Positions 1 to 5,977 of a DNA stretch of 5,977 nucleotides are shown piece after piece. Each line of letters opens with the position of its first letter. Position 1 is the stretch's first letter. Both the position numbers and the translations under genes were made by a program. This DNA is from JBBDSV01 sp040904785 (GTDB lineage Bacteria > Actinomycetota > Nitriliruptoria > Nitriliruptorales > Nitriliruptoraceae). The stretch lies in contig JBBDSV010000056.1 in the NCBI GenBank assembly GCA_040904785.1, forward strand, positions 1-5,977, given 5' to 3'. The notes beneath the pieces were generated by a model. That model had not been told where the DNA came from, searched no databases, and was given only the letters and a program-made list of their open reading frames with translations.

Positions 1-40
1 GCTCCTCAAACGCCGGGACGCGCGGGGCACGGCGTCGACC

Positions 41-56
41 GGCGGCGCAAGCCGCC
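41..56. repeat. GC-rich hairpin with GCAA tetraloop
   Basis: GGCGGC (41-46) and GCCGCC (51-56) are perfectly complementary around a GCAA loop, a GNRA-type tetraloop. With one bulged C at 57, two more C-G pairs could extend the stem (39-40 with 58-59). No T-run follows, so it is not a classical intrinsic terminator. It could end an upstream transcript in a high-GC actinobacterium, or be part of a structured RNA. The pairing is directly visible; the role is inferred. Confidence 0.4.
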
Positions 57-114
57 CGGGGGAAGGCGGCCTGCGGGTGCGTCATCCGATGGGGCGTCGG
101 AACGTTGACGCACG

Positions 115-135
115 GGCGACCGGTGGACGGTCGCC
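115..135. terminator. 8-bp perfect stem-loop, possible U-less terminator
   Basis: GGCGACCG (115-122) and CGGTCGCC (128-135) form an uninterrupted 8-bp stem around a 5-nt loop. It lies outside any supported gene and upstream of the likely PII promoter, a reasonable place for the terminator of a preceding gene. No U-tract follows, so a DNA operator or an RNA structural element are alternatives. Confidence 0.3.
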
Positions 136-175
136 ACGAGCCAGTGAACGGCATCGTGCCCGCACGTGGAGGCGT

Positions 176-194
176 CCGTGCGTCATTCGCACGG
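176..194. repeat. 7-bp inverted repeat with 5-nt spacer
   Basis: CCGTGCG (176-182) and CGCACGG (188-194) are perfect inverted copies separated by TCATT. The core CGTGC/GCACG words also occur just upstream as a tight dyad (155-159 and 162-166). The pairs could be hairpins or tandem protein-binding dyads. No family of regulator is recognised. Confidence 0.35.
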
Positions 195-230
195 TCGGTC
201 CGAGCGCTTGGTGTGCAGCGCACAACCGGT

Positions 231-257
231 GTAACGGGACCGAAACGCGGCGGATAC
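231..257 (+). promoter_or_regulatory. Putative GlnR box upstream of the PII-glnD genes
   Basis: GTAAC (231-235), six bases, GAAAC (242-246), six bases, then GATAC (253-257). The first two elements match exactly the known actinobacterial GlnR a-site/b-site pattern gTnAC-n6-GaAAC, and the third matches the next a-site with one mismatch. The expected fourth element would fall at 264-268, which reads TTGAC and does not fit. GlnR is the OmpR-type global nitrogen regulator of Streptomyces and mycobacteria and controls glnK/glnD-type operons there. The box lies about 90 bp before the PII start codon. Match and spacing are seen in the sequence; the presence of a GlnR protein in this organism is inferred. 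Confidence 0.5.
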
Positions 258-263
258 CTCGAC

Positions 264-269
264 TTGACA
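264..269 (+). promoter_or_regulatory. TTGACA hexamer, possible -35 element
   Basis: A perfect TTGACA lies just after the GlnR-like box. No convincing -10 hexamer sits 16-18 bp downstream (that stretch is GC-rich), so a complete promoter cannot be drawn. An activator-dependent promoter with a poor core would be consistent. CATGAT at 279-284 and 300-305 are weak -10-like words at the wrong distance. Confidence 0.2.
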
Positions 270-283
270 CCGACCCGCCATGA

Positions 284-336
284 TGTCGCTCCTGGTGACC
301 ATGATCCACTCGGGATCCTCGCGAACAGGAGCGACA
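284..336 (+). promoter_or_regulatory. Long-range inverted repeat sequestering the PII ribosome binding site
   Basis: TGTCGCTCCTG (284-294) is the exact reverse complement of CAGGAGCGACA (326-336), giving 11 uninterrupted pairs. The 3' arm contains the Shine-Dalgarno AGGAG (327-331), six bases before the GTG start at 338. The 31-nt loop can form an inner 5-bp stem, GATCC (303-307) with GGATC (313-317). If the transcript starts at or before 284, folding would bury the ribosome binding site, implying translational control of PII and, through coupling, of GlnD. It resembles no riboswitch class I know. The pairing is seen; the regulatory role is inferred. Confidence 0.45.
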
Positions 337-337
337 C

Positions 338-676
338 GTGAAGCTCGTCACGGCATTCGTCAAGCCGCACCGACTCGATGCGGTCAAGGAAGCATTGCAT
401 GATCTGGGCATCGAAGGACTGACCGTCAGCGACGTCCGTGGGTACGGCCGTCAACGCGGTCACACCGAGCTGTACCGGGGTGCGGAATACACCGTTGAAT
501 TCGTCCCCAAGGTGCGGCTCGAGATCCTCGTGACCGAGGAGCAGGTCGATGGTGTCATCGACACCGTCGTCGACCATGCGCGAACCGGCCAGGTGGGCGA
601 CGGCAAGGTCTTCGTCACCCCGGTTGAGCGTGTGGTGCGCATCCGCACGGGTGAGGAGAATGACGACGCGTTGTGA
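338..676 (+). CDS. glnB: PII family nitrogen regulatory protein
   Basis: A trimeric cytosolic signal protein that binds ATP/ADP and 2-oxoglutarate and relays nitrogen status to transporters, enzymes or regulators. It is 112 residues, the normal family length. The T-loop reads YRGAEY with the modifiable Tyr at position 51. Gln39 and Lys58 (2-oxoglutarate site), the B-loop TGQVGDGK (83-90) and the C-terminal RIRTGEE with Arg101 and Arg103 are all present, so it should be fully functional. The GTG start is fixed by AGGAG at 327-331, six bases upstream. Its stop overlaps the glnD start (GTGA), so the two are probably translationally coupled. Residue 54 is Glu, closer to GlnB (Asp) than to GlnK (Asn) of enterobacteria, and no amtB is adjacent in the visible sequence. 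The GlnB/GlnK name is therefore a convention; in actinobacteria the glnD-linked paralogue is often called GlnK. Confidence 0.95.
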   Translation: MKLVTAFVKPHRLDAVKEALHDLGIEGLTVSDVRGYGRQRGHTELYRGAEYTVEFVPKVRLEILVTEEQVDGVIDTVVDHARTGQVGDGKVFVTPVERVVRIRTGEENDDAL

Positions 677-3180
677 ACGACTCGGTCGCCTCGTGCCGGC
701 GCCGCACCGACGAGGTCGATGCGCTCGTTCGCCGGCTGGCCGCACCGGTGGTGCACGGGCCGGTGGTCGTGCTCGCTGTCGGTGGCTACGGCCGGCGTGA
801 GCTGTGCCCGGCATCCGACATCGATCTCGTCGTCGTGCACGACCAGCTCGGTGACGACGAGCTCGAACGCATCGTTCGTGAGGTCGTCTATCCCTTGTGG
901 GACGAACGGCTGACCGTCGGTTACGCAGTGCGTGATCGGTGGGACGCGCTCGAAAGCATGCGCGACCTCGACAGTGCGACGGCGATGCTCGACATGCGTG
1001 TCGTCGCCGGCGATGTGTCGCTTGCGCAGCGCGTCCGCACCGACGCGGTGCGGCGTCTGCGGCGCCGTCCGCAAATCTTCCTCGGGCGACTGCAGACGGC
1101 CGACGCCGCTCGTCACGCCAAGTCCGGGGACGCCGCCGAAGTGCTCGAGCCCGACCTCAAGAATGGCGCGGGCGGCCTGCGAGACGTCCAGTCGTTGCGG
1201 TGGGCCGCCGCGGCGATCGTCGGCACGGTCGGCCTCGATCCGCTCGTCGCCGCCGGTTATCTCGGTGCGCCCGACCGCACGCGGCTGGCGCGTGCGGAGC
1301 AGCTACTGCTCGGCGTTCGCGTTGCCCTGCACGCGGAGACGGCGGCGCACCCCACCGATGTGCTCCGCCTGGACGTGCACGACGCGGTCGCTGGCCGGCT
1401 CGGCTACCACGACACCGACGACGCCCTCGCGCCGCATCACCTGCTCAACGATGTCTACCTCGCCACGCGAACGATCGATCATGCGCACCGCCGGGCCTGG
1501 ACGTTGATCGCCGCCGACCTTGCCCGTGGTGAGCGGCGGCGCGCACGTGCGGGAGACCAACAGTTCGACGGGTTCGAACTCGTCGACGGTGTCCTCCGTC
1601 TCGGTGACGTGGCGATCGACAATCCCGATCTGCCGTCGCGTCTGTTCGCCGCCCTCGTGTCGACCGGCGCGATTCTCGATCGTTCGACGGCTGGTGTCCT
1701 GCGCCGTCAGGCAGAGCACCAGCCGCTCGGCTGGGAGTGGACGCTGGCGTCGCGCTCGCGCTTTCTCGCAACCCTGTGGCGAGGCGATGTGGCCCGTGCC
1801 GCGATGGCGGAGCTCGACGATGCCGGCATCTGGACGGCGATGCTGCCGCAATGGACCGCGGTACGGGGGAGGGCTCAGCGCAACCCGTACCATCGCTACG
1901 CCCTCGACCGTCACGCGTGGTACGCGGCGACGCGGCTCGGTGAGCTCGTGCGACGCCAACCGTGGGCCACCGACGCACTGGCGGCCGTCAGCGACCGGCA
2001 CGCGGTCATGCTGGGCGTGTTGTTCCACGATGTCGGCAAGGCGTTCGGAGAGCCGCACGAAGAGACGGGAGTTCCGGTCGCCGAAGCGATGGCGCGCCAC
2101 ATGGGTGCCGGCGATGCGACGGTCGCACAGGTGGGGCGGCTCGTGCGCCTCCATCTCGCACTGCCGCACGCCGCACGCACGCGCGACGTCGCCGATCCGG
2201 CGCTCGCGAAGGAACTCGCGACACTGATCGGGGACCACGAGACGCTTGCCGGGCTGCATCTGCTGGCCGTCGCCGACGGCCAGGCGACCGGGCCGACAGC
2301 CTTCAACGACTGGATCGGATCGCTGTTGCGGTCACTGACGAGGAGGGTGGCAGCCGTGCTCGATGCGCAGAGTCCCGATGAAGTTGTCGACGGCGCCGTT
2401 GCCACGGCGCGCGCCGCACAGGCGTTGGCCGCAGATCTCGGCGCGGACCCCGAAGACGTCCGCGCCCACCTCGGACTGCTGCCCGCCCGCTATGCGGCGG
2501 CCGTCACGCCACGCGCCGTCGTGCGCCACACGCTCATGGTCGCCGCGCCCCTGGCCTCATCCGATGTTCGAACCCGCGTGACGCCGAGCGACACCGATCC
2601 CGACGGGATTGCCGGGCTCGACGAGCTCGACGTCGTTGCGTGGGACAACCCCGGACTGTTCGCGAAGGTTGCCGGCGTGATCTCGCTGCACCACGGAACC
2701 GTTGTCGCGGCCGACGCGTTCACGCGCGACGACGGGCTCGCCGTCGATACGTTCCGGGTCCGCACGCCCGACGGCGCCGGTGGTTCCTGGTGGGCGCGCG
2801 TCGAAGGCGACCTTGCTGACGCCGTGTCTGGCAGACTCGCGGTCCGTGCCCGTGTCGGCAGGATCGCGCGTGCGGAGCAGCGGCGTGTTGACCGGCTTCC
2901 CGACGTCGCGACCGATGTGCATGTGGAGCCGGACGCCGGCGGCCGCGCCACCGTCGTCGAGGTGCGGACGCAGGACCGGTCCGGTGTGCTGTTCGCGATC
3001 GCCTCCGCGTTCGCCGAGCTCGAGGTCGATCTGGTGATCGCACGGATCGAAACGGTCGGCCATGAAGCCGTCGACGTCTTCACCTGCCGCAATTCGGACG
3101 GCGCACCGCTCGACGACGTGCACATTGGGGAGATCGATCTCGCGGTGCGCGCCGCGCTCGGCGACCTCGAAGCGCAATAG
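673..3180 (+). CDS. glnD: Bifunctional PII nucleotidyltransferase / nucleotidyl-removing enzyme GlnD
   Basis: The enzyme adds a nucleotide to PII Tyr51 when glutamine is low and removes it when glutamine is high. It is an uridylyltransferase in proteobacteria and an adenylyltransferase in studied actinobacteria. At 835 residues it has the full architecture. An N-terminal nucleotidyltransferase domain carries GGYGRREL (37-44) and the catalytic SDID (Asp49, Asp51), followed by the conserved EPDLKNGAGGLRD block (159-171). A central HD hydrolase domain has metal-ligand His414 and HDVGK (His452-Asp453). Two C-terminal ACT glutamine-sensing domains lie at about 648-715 (WDNPGLF) and 760-830 (QDRSGVLF). 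The N-terminus is compact compared with the 890-residue E. coli protein. The GTG start at 673 is well supported: an in-frame stop lies at 661-663 and GTG is the first start after it. GAGGAG at 653-658 is 14 nt away, somewhat far, so coupling to PII translation is likely. Confidence 0.95.
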   Translation: MNDSVASCRRRTDEVDALVRRLAAPVVHGPVVVLAVGGYGRRELCPASDIDLVVVHDQLGDDELERIVREVVYPLWDERLTVGYAVRDRWDALESMRDLDSATAMLDMRVVAGDVSLAQRVRTDAVRRLRRRPQIFLGRLQTADAARHAKSGDAAEVLEPDLKNGAGGLRDVQSLRWAAAAIVGTVGLDPLVAAGYLGAPDRTRLARAEQLLLGVRVALHAETAAHPTDVLRLDVHDAVAGRLGYHDTDDALAPHHLLNDVYLATRTIDHAHRRAWTLIAADLARGERRRARAGDQQFDGFELVDGVLRLGDVAIDNPDLPSRLFAALVSTGAILDRSTAGVLRRQAEHQPLGWEWTLASRSRFLATLWRGDVARAAMAELDDAGIWTAMLPQWTAVRGRAQRNPYHRYALDRHAWYAATRLGELVRRQPWATDALAAVSDRHAVMLGVLFHDVGKAFGEPHEETGVPVAEAMARHMGAGDATVAQVGRLVRLHLALPHAARTRDVADPALAKELATLIGDHETLAGLHLLAVADGQATGPTAFNDWIGSLLRSLTRRVAAVLDAQSPDEVVDGAVATARAAQALAADLGADPEDVRAHLGLLPARYAAAVTPRAVVRHTLMVAAPLASSDVRTRVTPSDTDPDGIAGLDELDVVAWDNPGLFAKVAGVISLHHGTVVAADAFTRDDGLAVDTFRVRTPDGAGGSWWARVEGDLADAVSGRLAVRARVGRIARAEQRRVDRLPDVATDVHVEPDAGGRATVVEVRTQDRSGVLFAIASAFAELEVDLVIARIETVGHEAVDVFTCRNSDGAPLDDVHIGEIDLAVRAALGDLEAQ

Positions 3181-3200
3181 GCTGCGTGCAACGTCGAAAC

Positions 3201-3206
3201 GAGGGA
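3201..3206 (+). promoter_or_regulatory. Ribosome binding site deciding the inositol phosphate synthase start
   Basis: GAGGGA lies five bases before GTG at 3212. It favours this start over an upstream in-frame ATG at 3062 that is buried inside glnD. The glycine-rich NAD-binding strand begins about 12 residues after the GTG, as expected for the family. Confidence 0.7.
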
Positions 3207-3211
3207 CGTCG

Positions 3212-4546
3212 GTGCAGCCACCAACCGTGCAACCTGCGAACGGCAGACTCGGCGTCCTGTGCGTCGGGCTCGGCGCGGTCGCAACCACGTTCATTGCCGG
3301 GGTCGAACTTATCCGCCGTAGTCTGGCTGAACCGATCGGCTCGCTGACGCAGATGGGCACGATCCGCCTCGGCAAGCGCACCGACGCGCGTGCGCCGCTG
3401 ATCCGCGACTTCGTGCCGCTGGCCGACCTCGACGATGTGGTCTTCGGCGCCTGGGATCCGTTCGAAGACGACGCGTACGTGTCGGCCGTCCAGGCCGGTG
3501 TCCTCGACGTTGGGCGACACCTCGAACCGATCGCCGACACGCTGCGTGCAATCCGTCCCATGCGTGCCGCGTTCGATCCCGCCTATGTCAAGAAGCTCGA
3601 CGGACCCAACGTGCTGCCATCACGGGCCAAGCGCGCGATGCTCGATGCGGTGCGGTCCGACATCCGCGCCTTTCGTGACGCCAATGCCTGTGACCGGCTC
3701 GTCATGGTGTGGTGTGGTTCGACCGAGATCTACGTCGACCTCGGCGCCGCGCACGTCGATCGGGATGCGTTCGAAGCGGCGATCGACGCCGACGACCCAT
3801 CGATCACGCCGTCGATGATGTATGCCTACGCGGCCCTGCTCGAAGGCGTGCCGTTCGCCAACGGGGCGCCGAACCTCACGGTCGACGTGCCCGCCCTGCG
3901 CGACTTCGCGTCCGCCCAAGGGGTCCCGATCTGCGGCAAGGACTTCAAGACGGGGCAGACGCTGGTCAAGACGGTGCTCGCGCCGATGTTCAAGGCACGC
4001 ATGCTCGGCATGCACGGCTGGTACTCGACGAACATCCTCGGGAACCGCGACGGCGAAGTGCTCGACGACCCGGAGTCGTTTCGGACCAAAGAGACGTCGA
4101 AACTCGGCGTGCTCGACACGATTCTGCAGCCCGACGTCTACCCGCAGTTGTACGGCGGCATCGACCACGTCGTGCGCATCAACTACTACCCGCCGCGCGG
4201 CGACAACAAGGAGGGCTGGGACAACGTCGACTTCTTCGGCTGGCTCGGCTATCCCATGCAGCTGAAGGTCAACTTCTTGTGCCGGGATTCGATCCTCGCG
4301 GCACCGCTGGCGCTCGACCTCGCGCTGTTCCTCGACCTCGCCCAGCGTGCGGGTATGGGTGGCATCCAGGAATGGCTCAGCTTCTACTTCAAGGCCCCGC
4401 AGGTCGCGCCGGGGCTGTATCCGGAACACGACCTGTTCATCCAGCACACCAAGTTGAAGAATACGTTGCGTTGGATCATGGGTGAGGACCAGATCACCCA
4501 CCTCGGTGTTGAGTACTACGCCGATGACTATGTGCCCGACGCCTAG
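3212..4546 (+). CDS. ino1: myo-Inositol-1-phosphate synthase (inositol-3-phosphate synthase), long form
   Basis: An NAD-dependent isomerase converting D-glucose-6-phosphate to 1L-myo-inositol-1-phosphate, the first step toward inositol for phosphatidylinositol lipids or inositol-containing thiols. The protein has 444 residues. The N-terminal Rossmann segment reads VGLGAVATTF (18-27). The central catalytic domain opens with GKDFKTGQT (242-250). FRTKETSK supplies Lys293 and Lys297, GDNK gives Lys333 and FYFKAP gives Lys394. These align with the yeast catalytic lysines 369, 373, 412 and 489. The segment MGTIRLGKR and the DPFEDDAY motif also fit the family. It is about 80 residues longer than the typical mycobacterial Ino1 (about 360). 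Its glycine loop differs from both the GGNNGS of eukaryotes and the GNCASS of mycobacteria, and it more resembles versions I associate with Bacteroidetes. It follows glnD by 31 nt with no terminator, suggesting one operon. The family call is firm; the role of its product here is unknown. Confidence 0.92.
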   Translation: MQPPTVQPANGRLGVLCVGLGAVATTFIAGVELIRRSLAEPIGSLTQMGTIRLGKRTDARAPLIRDFVPLADLDDVVFGAWDPFEDDAYVSAVQAGVLDVGRHLEPIADTLRAIRPMRAAFDPAYVKKLDGPNVLPSRAKRAMLDAVRSDIRAFRDANACDRLVMVWCGSTEIYVDLGAAHVDRDAFEAAIDADDPSITPSMMYAYAALLEGVPFANGAPNLTVDVPALRDFASAQGVPICGKDFKTGQTLVKTVLAPMFKARMLGMHGWYSTNILGNRDGEVLDDPESFRTKETSKLGVLDTILQPDVYPQLYGGIDHVVRINYYPPRGDNKEGWDNVDFFGWLGYPMQLKVNFLCRDSILAAPLALDLALFLDLAQRAGMGGIQEWLSFYFKAPQVAPGLYPEHDLFIQHTKLKNTLRWIMGEDQITHLGVEYYADDYVPDA

Positions 4547-4570
4547 CGGGTGGGTTGGCCGACGCCGGCA

Positions 4571-4577
4571 GAGAGGA
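4571..4577 (+). promoter_or_regulatory. Ribosome binding site of the aldehyde dehydrogenase gene
   Basis: GAGAGGA is followed after seven bases by ATG at 4585. A nearer ATG at 4580 is in a different frame and meets a stop after six codons, so 4585 is the supported start. Confidence 0.65.
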
Positions 4578-4584
4578 TCATGAC

Positions 4585-5977
4585 ATGGCGCAGACCGTGA
4601 CACGCGAAATGGGTCCGGATCGGCGGTTGGAGGACATGACCGGGCTGTTCTTCGGGGGTGCCTGGCAGTCCGCGGACGCGCACGTCGACATCATCGACAA
4701 GTACACCTTCGAGCCGTTCTTGTCTGTGGTGCAGGCGCAGCCCGACGACGTCACCCGTGCCGTCGACTCAGCGGAGCGCGCGAGCCGATCACCGCTGCCC
4801 GCGGCCGAACGTGAGTCCATCCTGCTGCGGGCCGCCGACATCCTCGACGAGCTCGACGCTGCCGTGCTCTACACCTACGTCGCCGAAACCGGATTCACCC
4901 TGGCCGATGCGCGCACAGAACTGGCACGCGCAGGCGACACCTTGCGGCTGTGCGCGGGCGAGGCACGGCGGCTCTCGGGCGAGGAGATCCCGGTGTCCGC
5001 CACGCCCGGAAGCGAGCACCGCTTGGCGTTCACCATGCGCGTTCCCGTCGGGATCGTGTGCGCGATCGCGCCTTTCAATGCGCCACTGAACACGGTGGCG
5101 CACAAGGTCGGCCCAGCGATCGCTGCCGGCAATGCGGTCGTGCTCAAGCCGGCACAGGCGACGCCGGTCAGCTCGATGTGGCTCACCTACGCATTGCACG
5201 AAGCCGGACTGCCGCCGGGGTTCATGAACCTGGTGATCGGACCGGGCCGTTCTGTCGGCGATCAGCTCCTCAAGGACGGGCGGATCCGTTACTACACCTT
5301 CACCGGTTCGACCGAGGTCGGGTTGGCGATCAAGCAGGTGTCCGGCGTCGCGAAGACGCATCTGGAACTGGGATCGAACAGCGCGACGATCGTGTGTGAT
5401 GACGCCGACCTTGTGATGGCCGCCGACCGCATCGTGCCTGCCGCGTTCCGCAAGGCCGGGCAGGTGTGCACCTCGGTCCAACGTGTGCTCGTGGCCGAGT
5501 CGGTCCGTGGTGACCTCGAGGAACTGCTCCGCGAGCGGACCGAGGCGCTCGTCGTCGGTGATCCCTATCGTGAGGACGCTCGTGTCGGTCCGCTGATCTC
5601 GGTCGCCGAGGCCGAACGTGCGCAGGAGTGGGTCGCCTCCAGTGGCGGGCGCACGCTTACCGGGGGAGACCGCGACCGCGCCGTGTTGCAGCCTGCGCTG
5701 ATCACCCAGGTGCCCGACGACGCGACCGTCATGTGCAACGAGGCGTTCGCGCCCATCGTGGCGATGCAGGCCTGGAGCACGTTCGATGACGCGATCGCGC
5801 GGGCGAACACAACTCCGTACGGGTTGCAGGCGGGGATCTTCACCCAGGACGTCGACCGGGCGTTCGCCGCGGCGAAGCGGCTGCAAGTCGGCGGCGTGAT
5901 GATCAATTACACGTCGAGCTACCACGCCGAACTCATGCCCTACGGCGGGGTCAAGGCCAGTGGGTACGGACTCGAAG
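4585..5977 (+). CDS. NAD(P)-dependent aldehyde dehydrogenase, 3' end beyond the window
   Basis: It oxidises an aldehyde to the acid; the substrate is not identifiable. The frame is open for 464 codons and is cut by the window edge at YGGVKASGYGLE, a conserved motif near the C-terminus, so only about 15-30 residues are probably missing. The oxyanion Asn165 (PFNAPLN), cofactor-binding Lys188 (VVLKPA), TFTGSTEVG, general base Glu261 (LELGSN) and nucleophile Cys295 (GQVCTSVQR) are all present. The Glu-Cys spacing of 34 residues equals that of classical enzymes (268/302). The usual ELGG is ELGS here. The GQVC-SVQR signature recalls ALDHs acting on small hydroxy- or phospho-aldehydes, but that is only a hint. 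The gene lies 38 nt after the inositol phosphate synthase gene, probably in the same transcript. No signal peptide or membrane segment is seen, so it is likely cytosolic. Confidence 0.92.
   Translation, partial: MAQTVTREMGPDRRLEDMTGLFFGGAWQSADAHVDIIDKYTFEPFLSVVQAQPDDVTRAVDSAERASRSPLPAAERESILLRAADILDELDAAVLYTYVAETGFTLADARTELARAGDTLRLCAGEARRLSGEEIPVSATPGSEHRLAFTMRVPVGIVCAIAPFNAPLNTVAHKVGPAIAAGNAVVLKPAQATPVSSMWLTYALHEAGLPPGFMNLVIGPGRSVGDQLLKDGRIRYYTFTGSTEVGLAIKQVSGVAKTHLELGSNSATIVCDDADLVMAADRIVPAAFRKAGQVCTSVQRVLVAESVRGDLEELLRERTEALVVGDPYREDARVGPLISVAEAERAQEWVASSGGRTLTGGDRDRAVLQPALITQVPDDATVMCNEAFAPIVAMQAWSTFDDAIARANTTPYGLQAGIFTQDVDRAFAAAKRLQVGGVMINYTSSYHAELMPYGGVKASGYGLE

Larger units (their letters stand above)
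1..337. other. Non-coding leader region upstream of the PII gene
   Basis: No reading frame here looks like a protein gene. The frames that stay open translate to Arg/Pro/Gly-rich text with no recognisable domain and no good ribosome binding site, as expected by chance at this GC content. No ammonium transporter C-terminus, which often precedes PII genes, is recognisable. The stretch contains perfect inverted repeats (41-56, 115-135, 176-194), a GlnR-box-like element (231-257), a TTGACA hexamer (264-269) and a long-armed inverted repeat over the PII ribosome binding site (284-336). The 3' end of an upstream gene could lie at the extreme left, but nothing identifies it. Confidence 0.6.

Noticed and set aside
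1..250. Known structured RNA (RNase P, tmRNA, SRP RNA, common riboswitches) in the leader
   Set aside because: I looked for hallmark conserved segments of these classes and found none. The hairpins alone do not identify a family.
77..341. Small + strand open frames (77-283 and 105-341) in the leader
   Set aside because: They are Arg/Pro-rich with no domain and no good ribosome binding site. They overlap each other and the GlnR-like box, as expected from chance openness at high GC.
3062..3211. An upstream ATG start at 3062 for the inositol phosphate synthase
   Set aside because: It lies inside glnD in another frame, adds 50 residues unlike the family, and has no matching ribosome binding site. 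GTG at 3212 has GAGGGA five bases upstream.
4547..4584. Possible terminator between inositol phosphate synthase and aldehyde dehydrogenase
   Set aside because: No stable hairpin with a T-run is present in the 38 bases. The 31-base gap at 3181-3211 is likewise empty apart from the ribosome binding site.
4580..4600. ATG at 4580 as the aldehyde dehydrogenase start
   Set aside because: It is out of frame with the enzyme and reaches a stop after six codons. ATG at 4585 reads directly into the conserved protein.
3620..4603. Long minus-strand open frame (327 codons) opposite the inositol phosphate synthase
   Set aside because: It is a mirror of the real coding frame with no recognisable motif. The same applies to the minus-strand frames at 1303-2259 and 2557-3561.
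4789..5925. Long minus-strand open frame (378 codons) opposite the aldehyde dehydrogenase
   Set aside because: It is antisense to a gene with clear catalytic motifs. Its translation is Arg/His/Asp-rich without domain features, a typical high-GC shadow.

Overview
The window is GC-rich with GTG-start genes, and suggests a high-GC actinobacterium, possibly an Acidimicrobiia-like lineage. The evidence is the PII-GlnD gene pair, a GlnR-box-like element upstream, and pervasive G/C at third codon positions. The lineage is an inference; no rRNA or other marker gene is present.

Layout: positions 1-337 hold no convincing gene. This stretch contains several short perfect inverted repeats, a tandem 11-bp-periodic element resembling an actinobacterial GlnR box (231-257), and an 11-bp inverted repeat whose 3' arm contains the ribosome binding site of the first gene (284-336). 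Four genes follow, all on the + strand and tightly packed: a PII nitrogen regulatory protein (338-676); the bifunctional PII nucleotidyltransferase / nucleotidyl-removing enzyme GlnD (673-3180, 4-nt overlap); a long-form myo-inositol-1-phosphate synthase (3212-4546, 31-nt gap); and an aldehyde dehydrogenase that runs off the right edge (4585 to the end, 38-nt gap). No terminator is visible in either gap, so all four may be one transcript.

How they fit: PII senses 2-oxoglutarate and ATP/ADP. GlnD senses glutamine and modifies, or removes the modification from, the PII T-loop Tyr51. The inositol phosphate synthase converts glucose-6-phosphate to 1L-myo-inositol-1-phosphate for inositol lipids or thiols. 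The aldehyde dehydrogenase has a complete catalytic set, but its substrate cannot be read from the sequence. The first pair is a classical nitrogen-control unit. Its linkage to inositol synthesis and an oxidoreductase is the less expected part; it could be functional or simple adjacency. No mobile element, CRISPR array, tRNA or rRNA was seen.
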